Source of the DNA: Acanthochromis polyacanthus
Lineage: Eukaryota > Chordata > Actinopteri > Pomacentridae
NCBI RefSeq assembly: GCF_021347895.1
Contig: NC_067116.1
Location: forward strand, 42,355,628 to 42,419,627
DNA: 64,000 nt
Direction: 5' to 3'
Under the pieces are notes generated by a model. It did no database searches. It was not told the DNA's origin and was given only the letters and a program-made list of their open reading frames with translations. Position numbers and translations under genes: made by a program. The number at the start of each line of letters is the position of its first letter. The first letter of the stretch is position 1. Shown piece by piece: positions 11,660 through 24,124 of this stretch.

Positions 11660-12389
11660 AGATCAAACTGCTCGTGTCTCCCAGCAGAAGCGGACAGAAA
11701 CGCACTGGTTTGCATCTGAGAAGAATGTTCCAGTTCGGTTTGTCGTGATGCAGCAGTTATTTATGGTGAATGCTGCTTGAACATGGTTGTTTCATGGGAA
11801 AATTTCAGCGGATTTGAACGGACTTTGGCAGATAAAGTGGGTTTAAGAGTCAAGTGAAGTCGAGTTATCGTTATTTAGACAATCTAAACATCATTTAAAG
11901 GACAGCTGTTGCACCAAAGTGCTTTCCAAAAGAAGAAAAACATGACTGGAGTTTCTGCTTCAGGTTCAAATATTAAGGTGAAGCTCAAACAGCGTTAACT
12001 GAGGTGTAGATTAGGCTGATTATTTACATATTAAGGGTTAAAACTCAACAATGTTTTTATGAAATACTACTTTACCTGCTTAGAATATCAACACATAATA
12101 AACCCTACAGTGTTATAAATTATGTAAATCAATATGAATAATTTAGAGCTGAAGATTTGAACCTGAAAAAAAAAGAAGAAAATCCAACAAATCCAAAGAA
12201 TCCCTGGATCAAATGTGTGCAAGTCTGTATTATTACTATTATTATTTTTGTTATGCTTCACATTGTTTTAAATTTTTATTCTTTTCTATTATTTTTTAAG
12301 GAAAGTATTTTATTTTGAAATTACACTATAAAAAATAAAAATTCATCATAATAAATGGTGAAAATCCAGCAGCAAAGGTGCCAGAAAAA
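11660..12389. other. Upstream flank of c2cd4c, nothing further recognised
   Basis: AT-rich flank without recognised repeat ends or coding similarity. Proximal regulatory elements may lie here but I cannot identify individual sites. Confidence 0.35.
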
Positions 12390-12985
12390 AAAAGGTGGAA
12401 CACTGTAATGTCAAAAACTGCAAAAGAAATGATGAAAATAACAAACAGCTGTTAAATATAAATATTTGAGACTGACTTAAACACAGTAAAACTTCTACTT
12501 TAGAGTCACATATGATAACAGAACAAATTACTATTTGGGGAAAAAAAGTTTTAGATGTGGACATGTGCAAAAAAATACATTTTTCAGTGATTTTACTTGA
12601 GGTCATCTGTAATTTAACAAAACATGTAAAATTTAAGAAAACAGCTAAAAAAAATCTGACTTCTTCAGTCCCAAACATGCATTTTTTTTAAATCTTTGAA
12701 ATGACTGCAGACATCTGTAAAACAGGGATATGTTATGCTGATTTAAATACAGTAAAAAGAGTGAAAGTTTATAGCAAAATGTTAAAAGAGAACCAATTAG
12801 CATTTGTAAATAAAAGCAGATTTTTTTAAGGTCTGTTTTTTGTTTTTGTTTTTTACCGTCAACACGCAAACTGATGAGATATTATTACAATTATTAGATA
12901 TTTTCTGTTTAGTGATCAACAAAACTGAAATTCTACAAAACAACAGTAAATTGACAAAAAAAAAAATCACAGTAAACCCTGTTAT
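12390..12985. repeat. AT-rich element built from CTGTAA / CAGTAAAA motifs (family D)
   Basis: Short motifs such as 'cactgtaatg', 'cacagtaaaac', 'ctgtaatttaac' and 'acagtaaa' recur on both strands throughout this AT-rich stretch. It resembles 33205-33985, which is built from the same words. No coding sequence. The ends are not sharply defined. Confidence 0.45.
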
Positions 12986-14005
12986 TGCATCTCTGTCGTT
13001 CTCTGTCAACACTCCGAGCCTCTTTGTTCATCATTCAGGCCGCTCAGGTTTGTGTTTCTGCAGCACTGAGCTTTTGTGTGCATGTAAATCATTTTATTTC
13101 TCTATGAGAACAGGAAAAGCACAAGCAGCTGAGCAGACAAAGCAGCGTGGAGCCGCTGCACCTGTGTGGTCCGGTTCACTTCATAGCAGCCTTTCTTTTT
13201 TTATTATCTGTCCTCTTGTTCTGTCTGTGCGTCTTCGGGTTTAAACCGACTGATTGGTTTCCTTGGAAACTTTGCTATGGCAACAAATACATTTGTCTAA
13301 AATAGGACGGGCCCCACTGACTTCATTGATCTGCAGGACAAAAAGCACACGTTATTTGCTCAGATTGTCTGGTTTCATGTCAAGTGCTGTGGACTGAGAG
13401 GCTGGGTCAGTGCTATGGCAGGCCGGGGCTCAGAAATGTGCAGGTTTTCGCTGCCTGGTGACGCTGACAGCAGCCTCACAAACATGCGGCTAACTAACGT
13501 TTGTTGTGAACAGACTGCTCATCTCTGCCACGCTCGCAGGGAAAATGATTGCCGTCGGCCGTCTCGCCACGTCTAATTGGAAGCTCGCACGGCAAAACAG
13601 CGACAAATGAGCTGCTGAGTTTTGGTTAAATTTGAATTCCAGCCCCTGTTGAAACCCACGGAAATTTATTAGTGTCACTTCTTTAGAATTTCTCAGTAAT
13701 AAAGTCAGAATTAAGGCCTCACAGTTTCTCACGTCTCTCCAGATTAGATCTTTAGGATGTAAAATGTCCTCATTTCATACTTTTTTAGACCATTTTTAGG
13801 GTTGTAGCTGCTTCTAAAAGCTGCATTAGTCAGTTTATATACGTCCATTAAGAGGTTTTGCAGTTACATTCATGTTTCTGCAGCATTTCACCTGCTCTGT
13901 GCCTCATGTTGTAACCAATCCAGTTCTTTTTACTAGTTCAAATAGCTTTAAAGGACTAATTTAACTCTCATATTGCATGTTTCCATTTGCTAAAAAGTGA
14001 ATGCA
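12986..14005. other. Intergenic, nothing recognised
   Basis: No gene, RNA or repeat boundary was recognised. The 134-codon frame at 12840-13244 overlaps low-complexity AT-rich DNA and has no protein family features. Confidence 0.35.
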
Positions 14006-14275
14006 TTAACCCTCCTGTTGTCATTTATGGTACGGACACCAAAAATATTGTATCCTTGTCTGAAAAAAAATCTAAAAATTCAGAAAAAAATTTTGCAAAA
14101 ACCTGCAGGAAGAAAATTCCAATAATTCCTTCAAAGTTTCCCTTAAAAATAATAATAAAAAAAAATTATCCCCCAAATTTTGGCAAGAAAATTCTTGTAA
14201 ATATTTTCAGAAAAATGAGTCAAATCTTCCAAAAAATCCTAAAAATATCTAAAGTGATTACATATATATTGTTAA
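14006..14275 (-). mobile_element. piggyBac-like MITE, one end only
   Basis: TTAA at 14006-14009 is followed by CCCTCCTGTTGTC, the reverse complement of the right terminus of the complete element at 22442-23164. Matching interior text follows ('ccaaaaatattgt', 'tccttgtctgaaaaaaaatc', 'aggaagaaaattccaataa'). The other end is missing. This is a truncated copy in the opposite orientation to the complete one. Confidence 0.7.
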
Positions 14276-14474
14276 TTTATCTATTACACAGATATATAAT
14301 AATTAGGTCCCACCAGAAACCAGTGTTTGTAAAAGGTTCTGAGGCGAGTACTGAATATACACACTGGATGAACGGATTCAAATTCTGGGCTGCAGCCTGA
14401 ATGAAAGTGGGATGATGGGAATTTGCAGCAACGGGTGTGAAGATGTTAAATCCACCCGTTTAATATTTATTATT

Positions 14475-14760
14475 GTGCACGTAACCTTGTGCCACCAAAA
14501 CACCTTCTGCACCTCTGATTTTTGTCATTTTGTAGCTTTTTTGTCTAGTATTTTGTCTCTTTTTTGTTTTGATTTGTGTCGTTTGTCTCATATTTTGTCA
14601 TTTTGTGTCTCATTTATGTAATATTTTGTCTTGCTTTTGTTGTTTTGATCATAAAGTAAAACATTCTATTATTCAGTTCCAGTATTTATAGGTTCTTATG
14701 TTCTGATTTTACTGGTCCGGCCCACTTGAGATCAAACTGGGCTGAATGTGGCCCTGAACC
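14475..14760 (-). mobile_element. Fragment of the 'ggccgg' hAT-like MITE family (minus orientation)
   Basis: 'actggtccggcccacttgag' followed by 'atcaaactgggctgaat' is the reverse complement of the left part of the element at 19395-20284. The preceding TTTTGTC-rich tract mirrors that element's GACAAAA tract. The terminal CAGGGTGTCAAACTC is missing, so the copy is truncated. Confidence 0.65.
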
Positions 14761-15159
14761 AGCAGCACTAGCGGTATTTAGCTGCCACCAGTTGGACACG
14801 CATCAGGAAGCTGTGGCTTGTAAACCGTGTGAGCCCGAGTGGAGATAATTACACTTCTTGGCTTCAGAGGTCCTTCCACACGTCATTGTCTGATGCAATC
14901 AACCTGTGAGGAGCCACTTACCATATAGATTGCAGAGGCACATTTGAACCTTCACCCGCTGCCGTCTGTCATCTGAAGCCGGAGCCACTCTTCGCTCTGA
15001 ACACTCAACAGGTTACGCTCCTGAAGAGGACCACAAACGCTGCCACTTTAGTTAGTTTTATAACCGAGTCCTTCTTTTTCTTGACAAACTCATAATAGTT
15101 TTTGGTCAGAAAGCTTCAGGAAACAGTGATAAATGCTCAAAATTCCCCAGAGAGTAAGT

Positions 15160-15700
15160 TATTTTGGTCTAAAACCCAGAAAGATGTGAAAATTAGAATA
15201 ACATATAACAGAAAAGTGCACTTAAATTGAGTCTGTTTGAGATATTGTTCACATTTAGACTCAGTTTGCATTAAAAATAAATATAAGCACTTAATTAATT
15301 AGTGAATATTCTTTTAATTGGTGCTTCTTTATGGTGCAGTTGTGAACAAAACCACATATTTTATAGCAGCTTTGAGTTTCCATTGATTCCTGTAACTCCT
15401 AAAACTGAATTTTCTATAATGAAAAAAAAAACAATAATGCATTTTGTTCCTTTTTAAATTTCTTCTAAGTCTTCTGAAAATATAATAAAATCTGCTGGCT
15501 CAAAACTATACATACAGCAAAGAAGCACCAATACAGAGACTGAGTAGTAGTAAATTAAGCACTTATATTCATTTTCAGCGCAAACTGAATCTAAATGTGA
15601 AGAATATTTCATTGCATTGATCAATTGATGTAGTTTCCTGGTATATATCATCAGAATTTTCTTTTTTTTTTCCATATTTTTGGCTTTTAGACTTAAAACA
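15160..15700. repeat. Long imperfect inverted repeat (foldback)
   Basis: The core left arm at 15240-15300 (containing 'cacatttagactcagtttgc') is the near-exact inverse of 15551-15610 (containing 'gcaaactgaatctaaatgtg'). Pairing continues inward through 'attggtgcttcttt' against its inverse around 15521-15535, and outward through 'gggttttaga' against 'ggcttttagac'. Arms are about 200 bp around a centre near 15425. There is no coding sequence. It could be a foldback MITE or an inverted duplication. Confidence 0.7.
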
Positions 15701-18700
15701 AAACAAAGAAGAAGTCAAAACCATGAAATATTGTCCCATCTTACTTGAAAAATGATCAATAATCATAATTTCTCTCCACTGACTAATCATTTTTTCAGTA
15801 TTTGGACATTACAGCTCATCACAATGAACAAAATGAGAGCAATAACTTAAAAAAAAAGATCCAACACAGATGAAAACTGAAGCAACATCTGCTGGAGGAA
15901 TATCTGAACGTCATATCACGCCGTGCACAAACCCCAGCTTCATGCTGTTAACAGCTTCCTACTACAAAATAATGAGATCAATACACAAGTGTCTGAGGAT
16001 CTTCTGGAAAAGGTTAATGTGTCTGTTCTGCTCTCATTAAGAAGCCGGACCTCACAGCTGCAAAATGTGAGGAACATCGAGGCCGTTTCAAACGTTCAAA
16101 GGCGCTCTTTCCTCGCTGAATAATCCAGATGTGCGTCGGCAGACAACACAGCAGAAGTGACCCGGTTGTGTAGAAAAAGAAGAAGAGATCACTTGCAAAG
16201 CCGAGGTCCTGCATCTTCTCTGCTGACGTCTGATTGGCCTCCTGGGAAGGCAGGAAGCAGAAGTTGGGGCGTGAACACAACAGCCCAGCAGGAGGTCTGG
16301 AGCAGCTCCAGGTTTGGTTCTTCAGTGTTTGAGTGAATTTCAGCATGTACAGAAAGAAACGCGTCACAAGGTCCATTTCTGCTCCGTTCCTTCTCATTGT
16401 TGCCATCTGTCTTCCTTCCACACAACGTCTGTTGCCTTGGAGACGTCTCCATCACACCCTGACACATGGATCAATCCCCCCCCACCACTGCCTCCTCAAT
16501 AACCGGCTCCCTGTCCTCTCAGATCACATTTCTTCACCTCTCCGCTCTATTTCGGTTCAGTCAGCCTGCTCATTACTCAGAGTCCGTCCAGCTTTCTGAG
16601 GGTCGCTGAAGGCTCAAACTCTGCTGCCTTCTGGTCTCTGGGAGCTTCGAGATCGCTGCCAAACTACCAGCTGGACGGACGGATGGAGAAACATGACTCA
16701 CGGTCACTGTGTGAAACCAGAGAGACGACCAGAGGACGGAACATCTGGATCAGAGAGAGTTCAAGAAACATGTTGCTGCACTGTCTCAGATTTCATTTAG
16801 AGTTTATCTATTTGTCATTTGAGACTCAAAACTAAGTGATGCTAAACATTTTCGCTGTATGAGAATGTTGGAAAATGCAAAATAACTGATAAACTTCAAC
16901 ATAAAGACCACATGGACATCCAGTTTTTGTGGTCAACATCTCAAAGGTTGATGAAATGTTGTCTACAGACTACATTTTTACCCAAGTAAGATGTTTTAAG
17001 AGTGAAAATACAAAAAAATCTGAAGTCTAAAAGCATAGGAAACTAAAAATTCCCTTAAAATATGACAAAACTTATTTTTGGGTCTTGAAAGCAAACTAGG
17101 AACGAAACCGGAGACGTTTGGTGCAGCAACACAATCTAAAACGACACAAACTGACTTTTGTCGAATATTTTAGTTGAATGGGAACATTCAGTAACGCAAA
17201 TTAAAATTTATATGTTGCTAAATTTCAACATGGACCCAACTTCTAACTTTGCACATATAATTACAACATACAGCCTTTGTCGTCCTCGTCTCTATAAACT
17301 GGATACTTGACTAGCCACACATCAGATTCTATTCACGTTGGACACTGTTAAGTGGCTCTTAGGCCGAGGTTTAACTGCAACAAAACATTATTTATTAAGA
17401 AAAACAAAGGCTCTGTGGCTGCAACTTTTCCCTCTCTAATCAGAGATATTTTTTATCTTGCATTTTCACCTTCCTGTCTCTTTTTCTCAGCTGACAGTGC
17501 TTTTTCCAACTCAAAACCATGCCTAATTTTCTCCACTGCAACTTCCTTCTCCGTTTCTAATTTCGTACGTAACAAAAGTAACTCCTTGTGTTGCTGGAGG
17601 TTAATCCGACACCAGGAGTCATTGACGATGGTGGAGAAAAGCTCTGAACACCCTCAGAGGCAGGAACAACTTCTACCATGTCAAACACTTTCATTCTCAA
17701 TCCGTTAAATTTAGAATTCGCCTTTGCGGTCTCTTTAGTTCTTTATTAACTGATCCTTTGTACACTCATCTATAAAATCCTCACATGGTGCCTCTACAAA
17801 CACTTTTACAAAGTCATCCATGCTTCGGATTAGCATCACCACACGAGACAGCAAGGTAAAGCAATCGATGTGCTGACGACGAACAGTGAAGCCCAAGGCC
17901 TAACAGTCACAACAAAGGAACGTTCCCTGCCATCTAACTGCCTAATGATCAGAACTCGCTTATAGTTCAAGAGATATTGGTCCTGAAATATGTAAACCAG
18001 TTTTAGTGGTGCTACAAATCAGTCCACATCAAGATTTTGGCAGGGCAAATAGCAAAGACTTCTGACTTTGTCTTGTCATACTAGCTACTGATGGTAGAGG
18101 CCTTAAATGTTGGTGAGATGTCGACCAAAGACCACTTTTGTGTCTTTCTGTTCAATAATTGAAAATTTGACCTCTGCTGGTGTCATTCGATCTGCTGGAA
18201 ATAATTCCATCTGTCTCTTCAACATATTTCATGTCTGTGGAAGTTATATTTCTGGAGATATTGAACCCTAAAAATTGCTTTCCAGGCAAGGCGTTTTTTG
18301 AGGGTGGAAATGCTAAACGATTCCTACGTCTGAAAACGTGAACTTCTAAAAAGTTTGGCCAAAGTATTTTACAGAAACTAGTTGTAGGCTCCTAACAACA
18401 ATAAAGGAAACTCAGATAAAAGTCGGAGACGGCGGAGCACGGAGCACTTTCATCTGAAAAGACACAGACTGACTCATCCAGCAGCTGGTTTCATGAACCG
18501 CAGTTTAAGCAACGTGTTGTCCTTTCAGATAAAAACAGTGCAGGGAATGAAGGAAACCACAGAGAGGGGAAGCAATCCTGCAAATGCCAGGACCATCTCA
18601 GTGTCTTGCTTTTTCTGGTCCACTGAACTGGCATTTGGATTGGACACACGCAGGGCAAAAGGTCAGACCTGTCGACACGGGAAACGAGTCTAACGGCCTC

Positions 18701-18930
18701 TGCAGTAGAGATGTTTCCTCGTGGGGGAAGACCGGTGGGATGTTTGACAAAAAGATTGTGTGGGGGGGGGGGGGACACTGATTGGAGAAAAGAGCGAAAA
18801 GCAGAAAAGCAGCTGCAGCGACCGTCTGCTTTCAATGCGCTGCAGGACGGAGCGCTGCAGGCGATCCTTCATCCCTTCAGCCATCAGAATACATAACTCC
18901 TCATAGCTCCCCCACTTTCAACTCGGCTGC
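15701..18930. other. Intergenic, nothing recognised
   Basis: No supported gene. Open frames of 60-135 codons on both strands (for example 16014-16421 minus) have no recognisable domain, splice context or conserved motif. A run of 14 G occurs at about 18760-18774. Confidence 0.4.
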
Positions 18931-18964
18931 CCTTTTTATGTTTTACATGTTTTATATGTGTTTT

Positions 18965-19040
18965 GTTAGGTGTTTTATATGAGCTGCCGGATACAACAAT
19001 TTCTCTATGAGGATAAATAAAGTATCTATCTATCTCTTGT
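18965..19040 (+). repeat. Probable LINE 3' tail ending in TATC repeats
   Basis: 'caatttctctatgaggataa' followed by 'ataaagtatctatctatctc' resembles the 3' terminus of teleost non-LTR elements, which end in a short tetranucleotide tail. No reverse-transcriptase sequence is present upstream. Confidence 0.45.
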
Positions 19041-19394
19041 GTGCCCTTAAAATCAAACAGCAGGAGGTGGAGTTTCCTTCACGGATTGATGATTTTAATT
19101 TCCGAGCGCCAGATTACAGGCAGCTATAGGTGGGTCAGCTTACACAGGAAGACAAAGATGGAGATAATAAAACCATAGAACTCACAGGAAGGAGCAGTAT
19201 ATAGAGACAACATGTGAGCTTTACACCGTGGGCACAATTAGTAGGAAAGTATCTTGATCTTATGGCCATTTTCATGCATATTTTCCAAATCCACGCTATA
19301 GAAACTTGAATGCTAATTGGATTTACACACATTATCAGGTGATGTGTCTTTGTGTAATGAGGGGGTGTGGCCTAAAGTGATCAACATCCTATAC

Positions 19395-20284
19395 CAGGGT
19401 GTCAAACTCATTCTAGATCAGCTCAATTTGATCTCAAATGGGCCACACCACTAAAATTACAGCATATTAACCAATAATAACGACAAATCGCAAATTGTCC
19501 TCCGTTTCGTGCAAAAAAGTACGTTCTGACGAGGTTCACATTTAAGGAACCGTCTTTTTCCAAAACATTATGAACAACCTGAAGTTTCTGAAGAAATATA
19601 AATTCAGTTTCAACAATATTATGTCTCAGTTTATCGTTTACACACGACCACTTCCAGGTCACAGAGTGTCCACAGAGGAACAACATTTAGTCACAGGTAT
19701 TTTAATCTATGATAAAAACGACAGAAATGACAAAAAAACAATAAAAACAGACAAAACAAAACAAAAAAGAGGGAAAAAATTTGACAAAAAAGTGAAAAAG
19801 CCCCCAAAAAATGGACAGACAAAAATTTGACAAAAAAAGCAAGAAACAAAACAATATAAAAAAGACAAGTGAGACAACAAAACACAAAATGATGCACAAA
19901 ACAACACAAAGCAAAACAGAAAATGACAAACAAGACAAAAAACACAAGCGAGACAAAAAGGAAACAAAACGACAAAAACGCGAAACAAAACGACAAAAAC
20001 ACGAGACAAACCACAAAAGTCTGGCAAAAAACCCCAGCAAAATAAGAAAAAATATTATAAAAATGACACACAAAATGACAAAAAAAAAAACCCAATGAGC
20101 AATCTAGTATTTTGCTTTGTGATCAAAACAACTTGTCATGGTCAGGAATTTATATTAAACTCACAGCTTTACAAATTTAAAAGCTGCAGTCAATGTCTTC
20201 TCTGTAATTTTTACACATTGAGGGCCGGATTGGAGCCTCTGGAGGGCCGGTTTTGGCCCGCGGACCGCATGTTGGACACTCCTG
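19395..20284 (+). mobile_element. hAT-like non-autonomous element with CAGGGTGTCAAACTC ends
   Basis: The left end CAGGGTGTCAAACTCATT is inverted at the right end, which reads 'catgttggacactcctg'. The flanks TCCTATAC and TCTTAGAA agree at 5 of 8 positions, a decayed 8-bp duplication at best. Inside, 'gggccacacc' and 'gggccggattgg' frame a degenerate GACAAAA-type minisatellite at about 19720-20095. That minisatellite produces long but meaningless open frames on both strands. No transposase is encoded. Transposition would require a source element elsewhere. Confidence 0.75.
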
Positions 20285-21704
20285 TCTTAGAAACTCATGC
20301 ATCAAATATGATACAAATGGTTATATGGGGTTAAAGATAAGATTTACAGTGATGGAAGACAATACAGATCTTTGAGCAGATCAAGAAACTAACAGACTCC
20401 ATGGATAGCTATTGAAAAGAGGCGGGGCTGCATTGGTCATCTGTTTGTTATTCTTACTCTAATAAATAAAAATAAACGAGTGAGATGAGAAATTTTTAGT
20501 TTTTCCATGTAGTTTCATAATAATTCTGCACACTAATAGGTGAAGAATAATTGTCCCCACACAGATACTCTCCAGAGAAAGCCAAAACTAAACTGTATCA
20601 ACATTTTGGACTGACTGGGAGCACTGCATTTCTTTAAAAATAAAACAAATCCTCAGGAATACACCTTGCCTAATGCTTGTGTACCTAGTGTGCTGGCGGT
20701 CTATTTACAGAGGACACTTTGAGATGAGGGTGGAATACTGTACTTGGCTCTTATTACTCCATTTCTGTGTGTTTCAGAGGACGACGGGCAGGAAGAACAC
20801 TCCAGCTTGTGATGCTGATTGCAGAATCGTACAGGTACGAGCTGAGAAAACAAGAGAAAAGCACTTTATTAGATTAAGAGAATCAAATTACAAACTCGCG
20901 TTGGTGTCAGAAACTCATAAATCTGTCATCTCTGTGGCTCGTCAAGCTTGTGCAGAACACAGAGAGACAGCAGGAACGTGGCGAGAAACGAGCTGCTGCT
21001 GCCCTCTAGAGGTGTTTAAGAGAAAGTAACTGAATTCTAAAGAGGAGGAATGAGGGTTCAGATTACTTATCAGTCAGTTTGAACATGCTAAAACATGACA
21101 GAAAAGCAGTGCAAGCTTTGAAAAAAAATGGTGTTTCTGTGCAAACGAATGCCCTTTAATGAACTAAAAACTGATATAGTTTATTAAACACCAAAAAAAA
21201 GGCTGAAATGCACCATAAAATTGAGGTTTTTGTCTGCAGTGAACACAACGCGACTTACTCGCTTTCAGTTAGAAAAATAGTTACTTCACTGACATGTTTG
21301 TGGGAGAATATAAACAGTCGTACCTCAGCTTTTGTGCAGAATCACTTTCTTCCTGAATGCATCTGTAAGAAAAACACAGTGACATGAACATTTACGACTT
21401 TCCTTCTTGTGCAATACTTTGGATCTTTCAAAAACAATCTACAAATGACACAAAACCTGTTTCTGTTTCCAGGAAAGTTGCACAGAGAGCAGCAATGTTT
21501 TATTCAGACATGATACGAGTGTGCTAAAGTTCCTTAAAGTCTGTTTCTCGTCTCTACAAGAAGAAAAAGCGTAAAAAAGTAAATGTAAAAGCTCATCCCT
21601 GCTGAGTAATTCACTGATTCCTGAGATGCTGCGGAAATGATGGGTGAAGATGAAAAATATCACCTTAAAATTTAAAGCGTTTACGTCATATAATCTACTA
21701 ATCT
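20285..21704. other. Intergenic, nothing recognised
   Basis: No gene or repeat boundary was recognised. The 118-codon frame at 20673-21029 has no identifiable family features. Confidence 0.35.
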
Positions 21705-21950
21705 TGTCATATTGACCCTCATATCATCCTGTGGGTCAAAATTGACCCGTTTTATAGTTTGAAAATGTGGGAAAAAATACATATTTTCACAGTGAAACTT
21801 CTGATGTCCACATTTTCAACATTTTGGGGAAATCTCTGAACATTTTTTGGTGGCAAAAAATGAAATGTTAAAAATGTTTCTTAAGAACATTCACAAAAAA
21901 AAAAAAAAAAATCAGCCAAAATCCAGCGAATCTCGCTTTTTCTTTTCCTG
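21705..21950 (+). mobile_element. piggyBac-like MITE, left-end fragment
   Basis: 'tcatcctgtgggtcaaaatt' and 'gacccgttttatagtttgaa' closely match the left portion of the complete copy at 22442-23164, including the 'ttttttggtgg' and A-run region. The right half is absent and the terminal TTAACCC is degraded to 'ttgaccc'. Confidence 0.7.
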
Positions 21951-22441
21951 GCTGAAGAAGAAAGAGACGCAGAAATGTGACTCGGTTCAACCTGATAAGA
22001 TCGCTGTGGACTCTTTTACAGAGAGGGAGTTCATACAGACATTAAGCAGTCAGATTATTAGACAGGAGTGTTGGTTTAAAAAGGGGAAATGTGAACAATC
22101 AGACCAGAGTGAGGCAGCCGGACGTAGCTGATAATCATCAATTAAATCATTATTTCTTCAATCAGCAGAAGTGTTTAATCGATTAAAACTTCTAAGAATT
22201 ATGATCCAGTTCTGAGTCAAATGTTTGACCAAAAGCATAGACTTTTAGTCTAAAAATCACAGAAAAGCAAGAAATTCTCACTTTAGCGAAGACAGAATTA
22301 TAAAATGTTGGTCACATTTTCTTGATTATTAATACTCAGTATACATGCAAGCTTTAAAACCTCCATACTGCCATTATCTTTGCTGACATTTCTCATGTTA
22401 CGGAAGATGCAGCAGAGAAATAATTGCATTTATTTATTTAA

Positions 22442-22608
22442 CCCTCGTGTCGTCCTGTGGGTCAAAATTGACCCGTTTTAAAGTCTGAAAATGTGGAGAG
22501 AAAAAATATTTTCCACAGTGAAACTTCTGATGTTCACAATTTCAACATTTCTGGGAAATCTTCGAACATTTTTTGGTGGAAAAAAAATGTTTTTCAAGAA
22601 CATTCACA

Positions 22609-22642
<34 letters not shown>

Positions 22643-23164
22643 ACCAAAATCCAGTGAACTTCGCTGGATTTTGGTTAATTTTTTGCAAATGTTCTTAAAG
22701 AAAATAGAAGTTTACCTGATATATAAGGAATCATTTTAGATATTTTCAGGGTTTTTTGGAAGATTACTCATTTTTTGAAAAATATTTTTTAAATATAACT
22801 TTTAAGGAATTATTGGAATTTTCTTCCTGAATGTTTTGTAAATTTTCAGAAATTTGGTTGATTTTTTTGTGAATGTTCTTATAGAAAATATTAGAAGTTT
22901 TACTGATATATATGGAATCACTTTAGATATTTTTAGGATTTTTTTGGAGGATTTTTACTCATTTTTTGAAAAATATTTACAAGAATTTTCTTGGCAAATT
23001 AGTTTTTTTTAAAAATATAACTTTTAAGGACTTATTGGAATTTTCTTCCTGAATGCTTTGTAAATTTTCAGAAATTTGGGCGATTTTTTTGCTGGATTTT
23101 TGGATTTTTTTTCAGAGAAGGAAACAATATTTTTTGGTGCCTGTAAATGAAGACAACAGGAGGG
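22442..23164 (+). mobile_element. Complete piggyBac-like MITE with TTAA target site
   Basis: The element starts CCCTCGTGTCGTCCTG directly after TTAA (22438-22441). It ends GACAACAGGAGGG directly before TTAA (23165-23168). The two termini are inverted copies of each other, and the TTAA duplication with CCC termini is diagnostic of the piggyBac superfamily. The 723-bp interior contains a hairpin ('aaaatccagtgaacttcgct' facing its inverse) and repeated copies of 'ttttggaagatt'-like text. There is no transposase gene. Related fragments sit at 14006 and 21705. Confidence 0.85.
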
Positions 23165-23168
23165 TTAA

Positions 23169-24124
23169 CGCAAAGTGAAGCCAAACCAACAGCAGACCTC
23201 ACAAAACGGTCTTACCAGAGTTTGTTCCAAGATCCATACTTCCTGGAGTGGCGATGGAAGCCGAAAACAAGGAAAAAGAAAAACCACGTCTGTTTAGAGG
23301 AGTCATTTCCTAGATGTCTATTTATATCATAAAACATAGAAAGCATCAGGAAATCCTTTAAAGTCTCCACCACCCTGCAGCTGGGTGACTGCTGTGTACA
23401 CGTCTCATCATGTGCTTTCCTCAGACACTAAAAAGAGTCTTAGAAAAGCGCCCACAAAGCGAAAATGAAAAGGAAGAACACAAGTCTTACCTTTCACAGC
23501 TAAATGTGTGTTTCACCCACTCGTGTCATTTCAGTGTCTGGAAGAGAACACAGAAAATGCAGAGTCCAATGAGACTTTTAAATCTCAAAACCAAACACAG
23601 AACACACAGACTCTCCTGCAGCAATAAAAAAAACCCAAAAAATCTAATAAAGAGCTTTATTTCAGATTTTAAATAGATTTACAAACCATAAGAAAAAAAG
23701 AAAATATAAACAAGAAAAAAAAAACATCACGTGATCGTCAAAATATCCACATGTGCATATTATCAAGGTAGAGATTGTAAACAGTCCTTTGAAGCCAAAA
23801 AAGCGAGACTCTCCGTCAGTTGGTGGTTTTGTTGTTGTTGTTTTTATGTTCCTGAGGTTCTTGTTGTTTTCTCAACTGCTGGGTTTTTCCCCCCTCAGTG
23901 ACGCTGCCACCGATCAGAGCTCAGAGAACCGTGGAGGGGGACGAGTGGGGAGATAAAAAGACGATAAAACAGCAGTTTGACCCCAAACAGGAAAAAAAAA
24001 AAGAAATCCCATTCTTCCAAACATCAAAAATTAAAAGAGAGGAGGGGGAGGATCATGTAATGGACATGAGCCAATTATTGATGGACTGGGTGGTGTGTCG
24101 TGTCAATTTGGTTCTGCACAATGT
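23169..24124. other. Intergenic between piggyBac-like element and cdc34 3' end
   Basis: No gene recognised. An alternative minus-strand AATAAA lies at about 23655, so the cdc34 transcript could extend into this stretch. Confidence 0.35.

Noticed and set aside
16014..16421. 135-codon minus-strand frame
   Set aside because: No domain, no conserved motif and no splice context; treated as chance.
19691..20098. Open frames up to 134 codons on both strands (Phe/Cys-rich minus, Lys/Thr-rich plus)
   Set aside because: They come from the degenerate GACAAAA minisatellite within a MITE; no protein motif or splice context.
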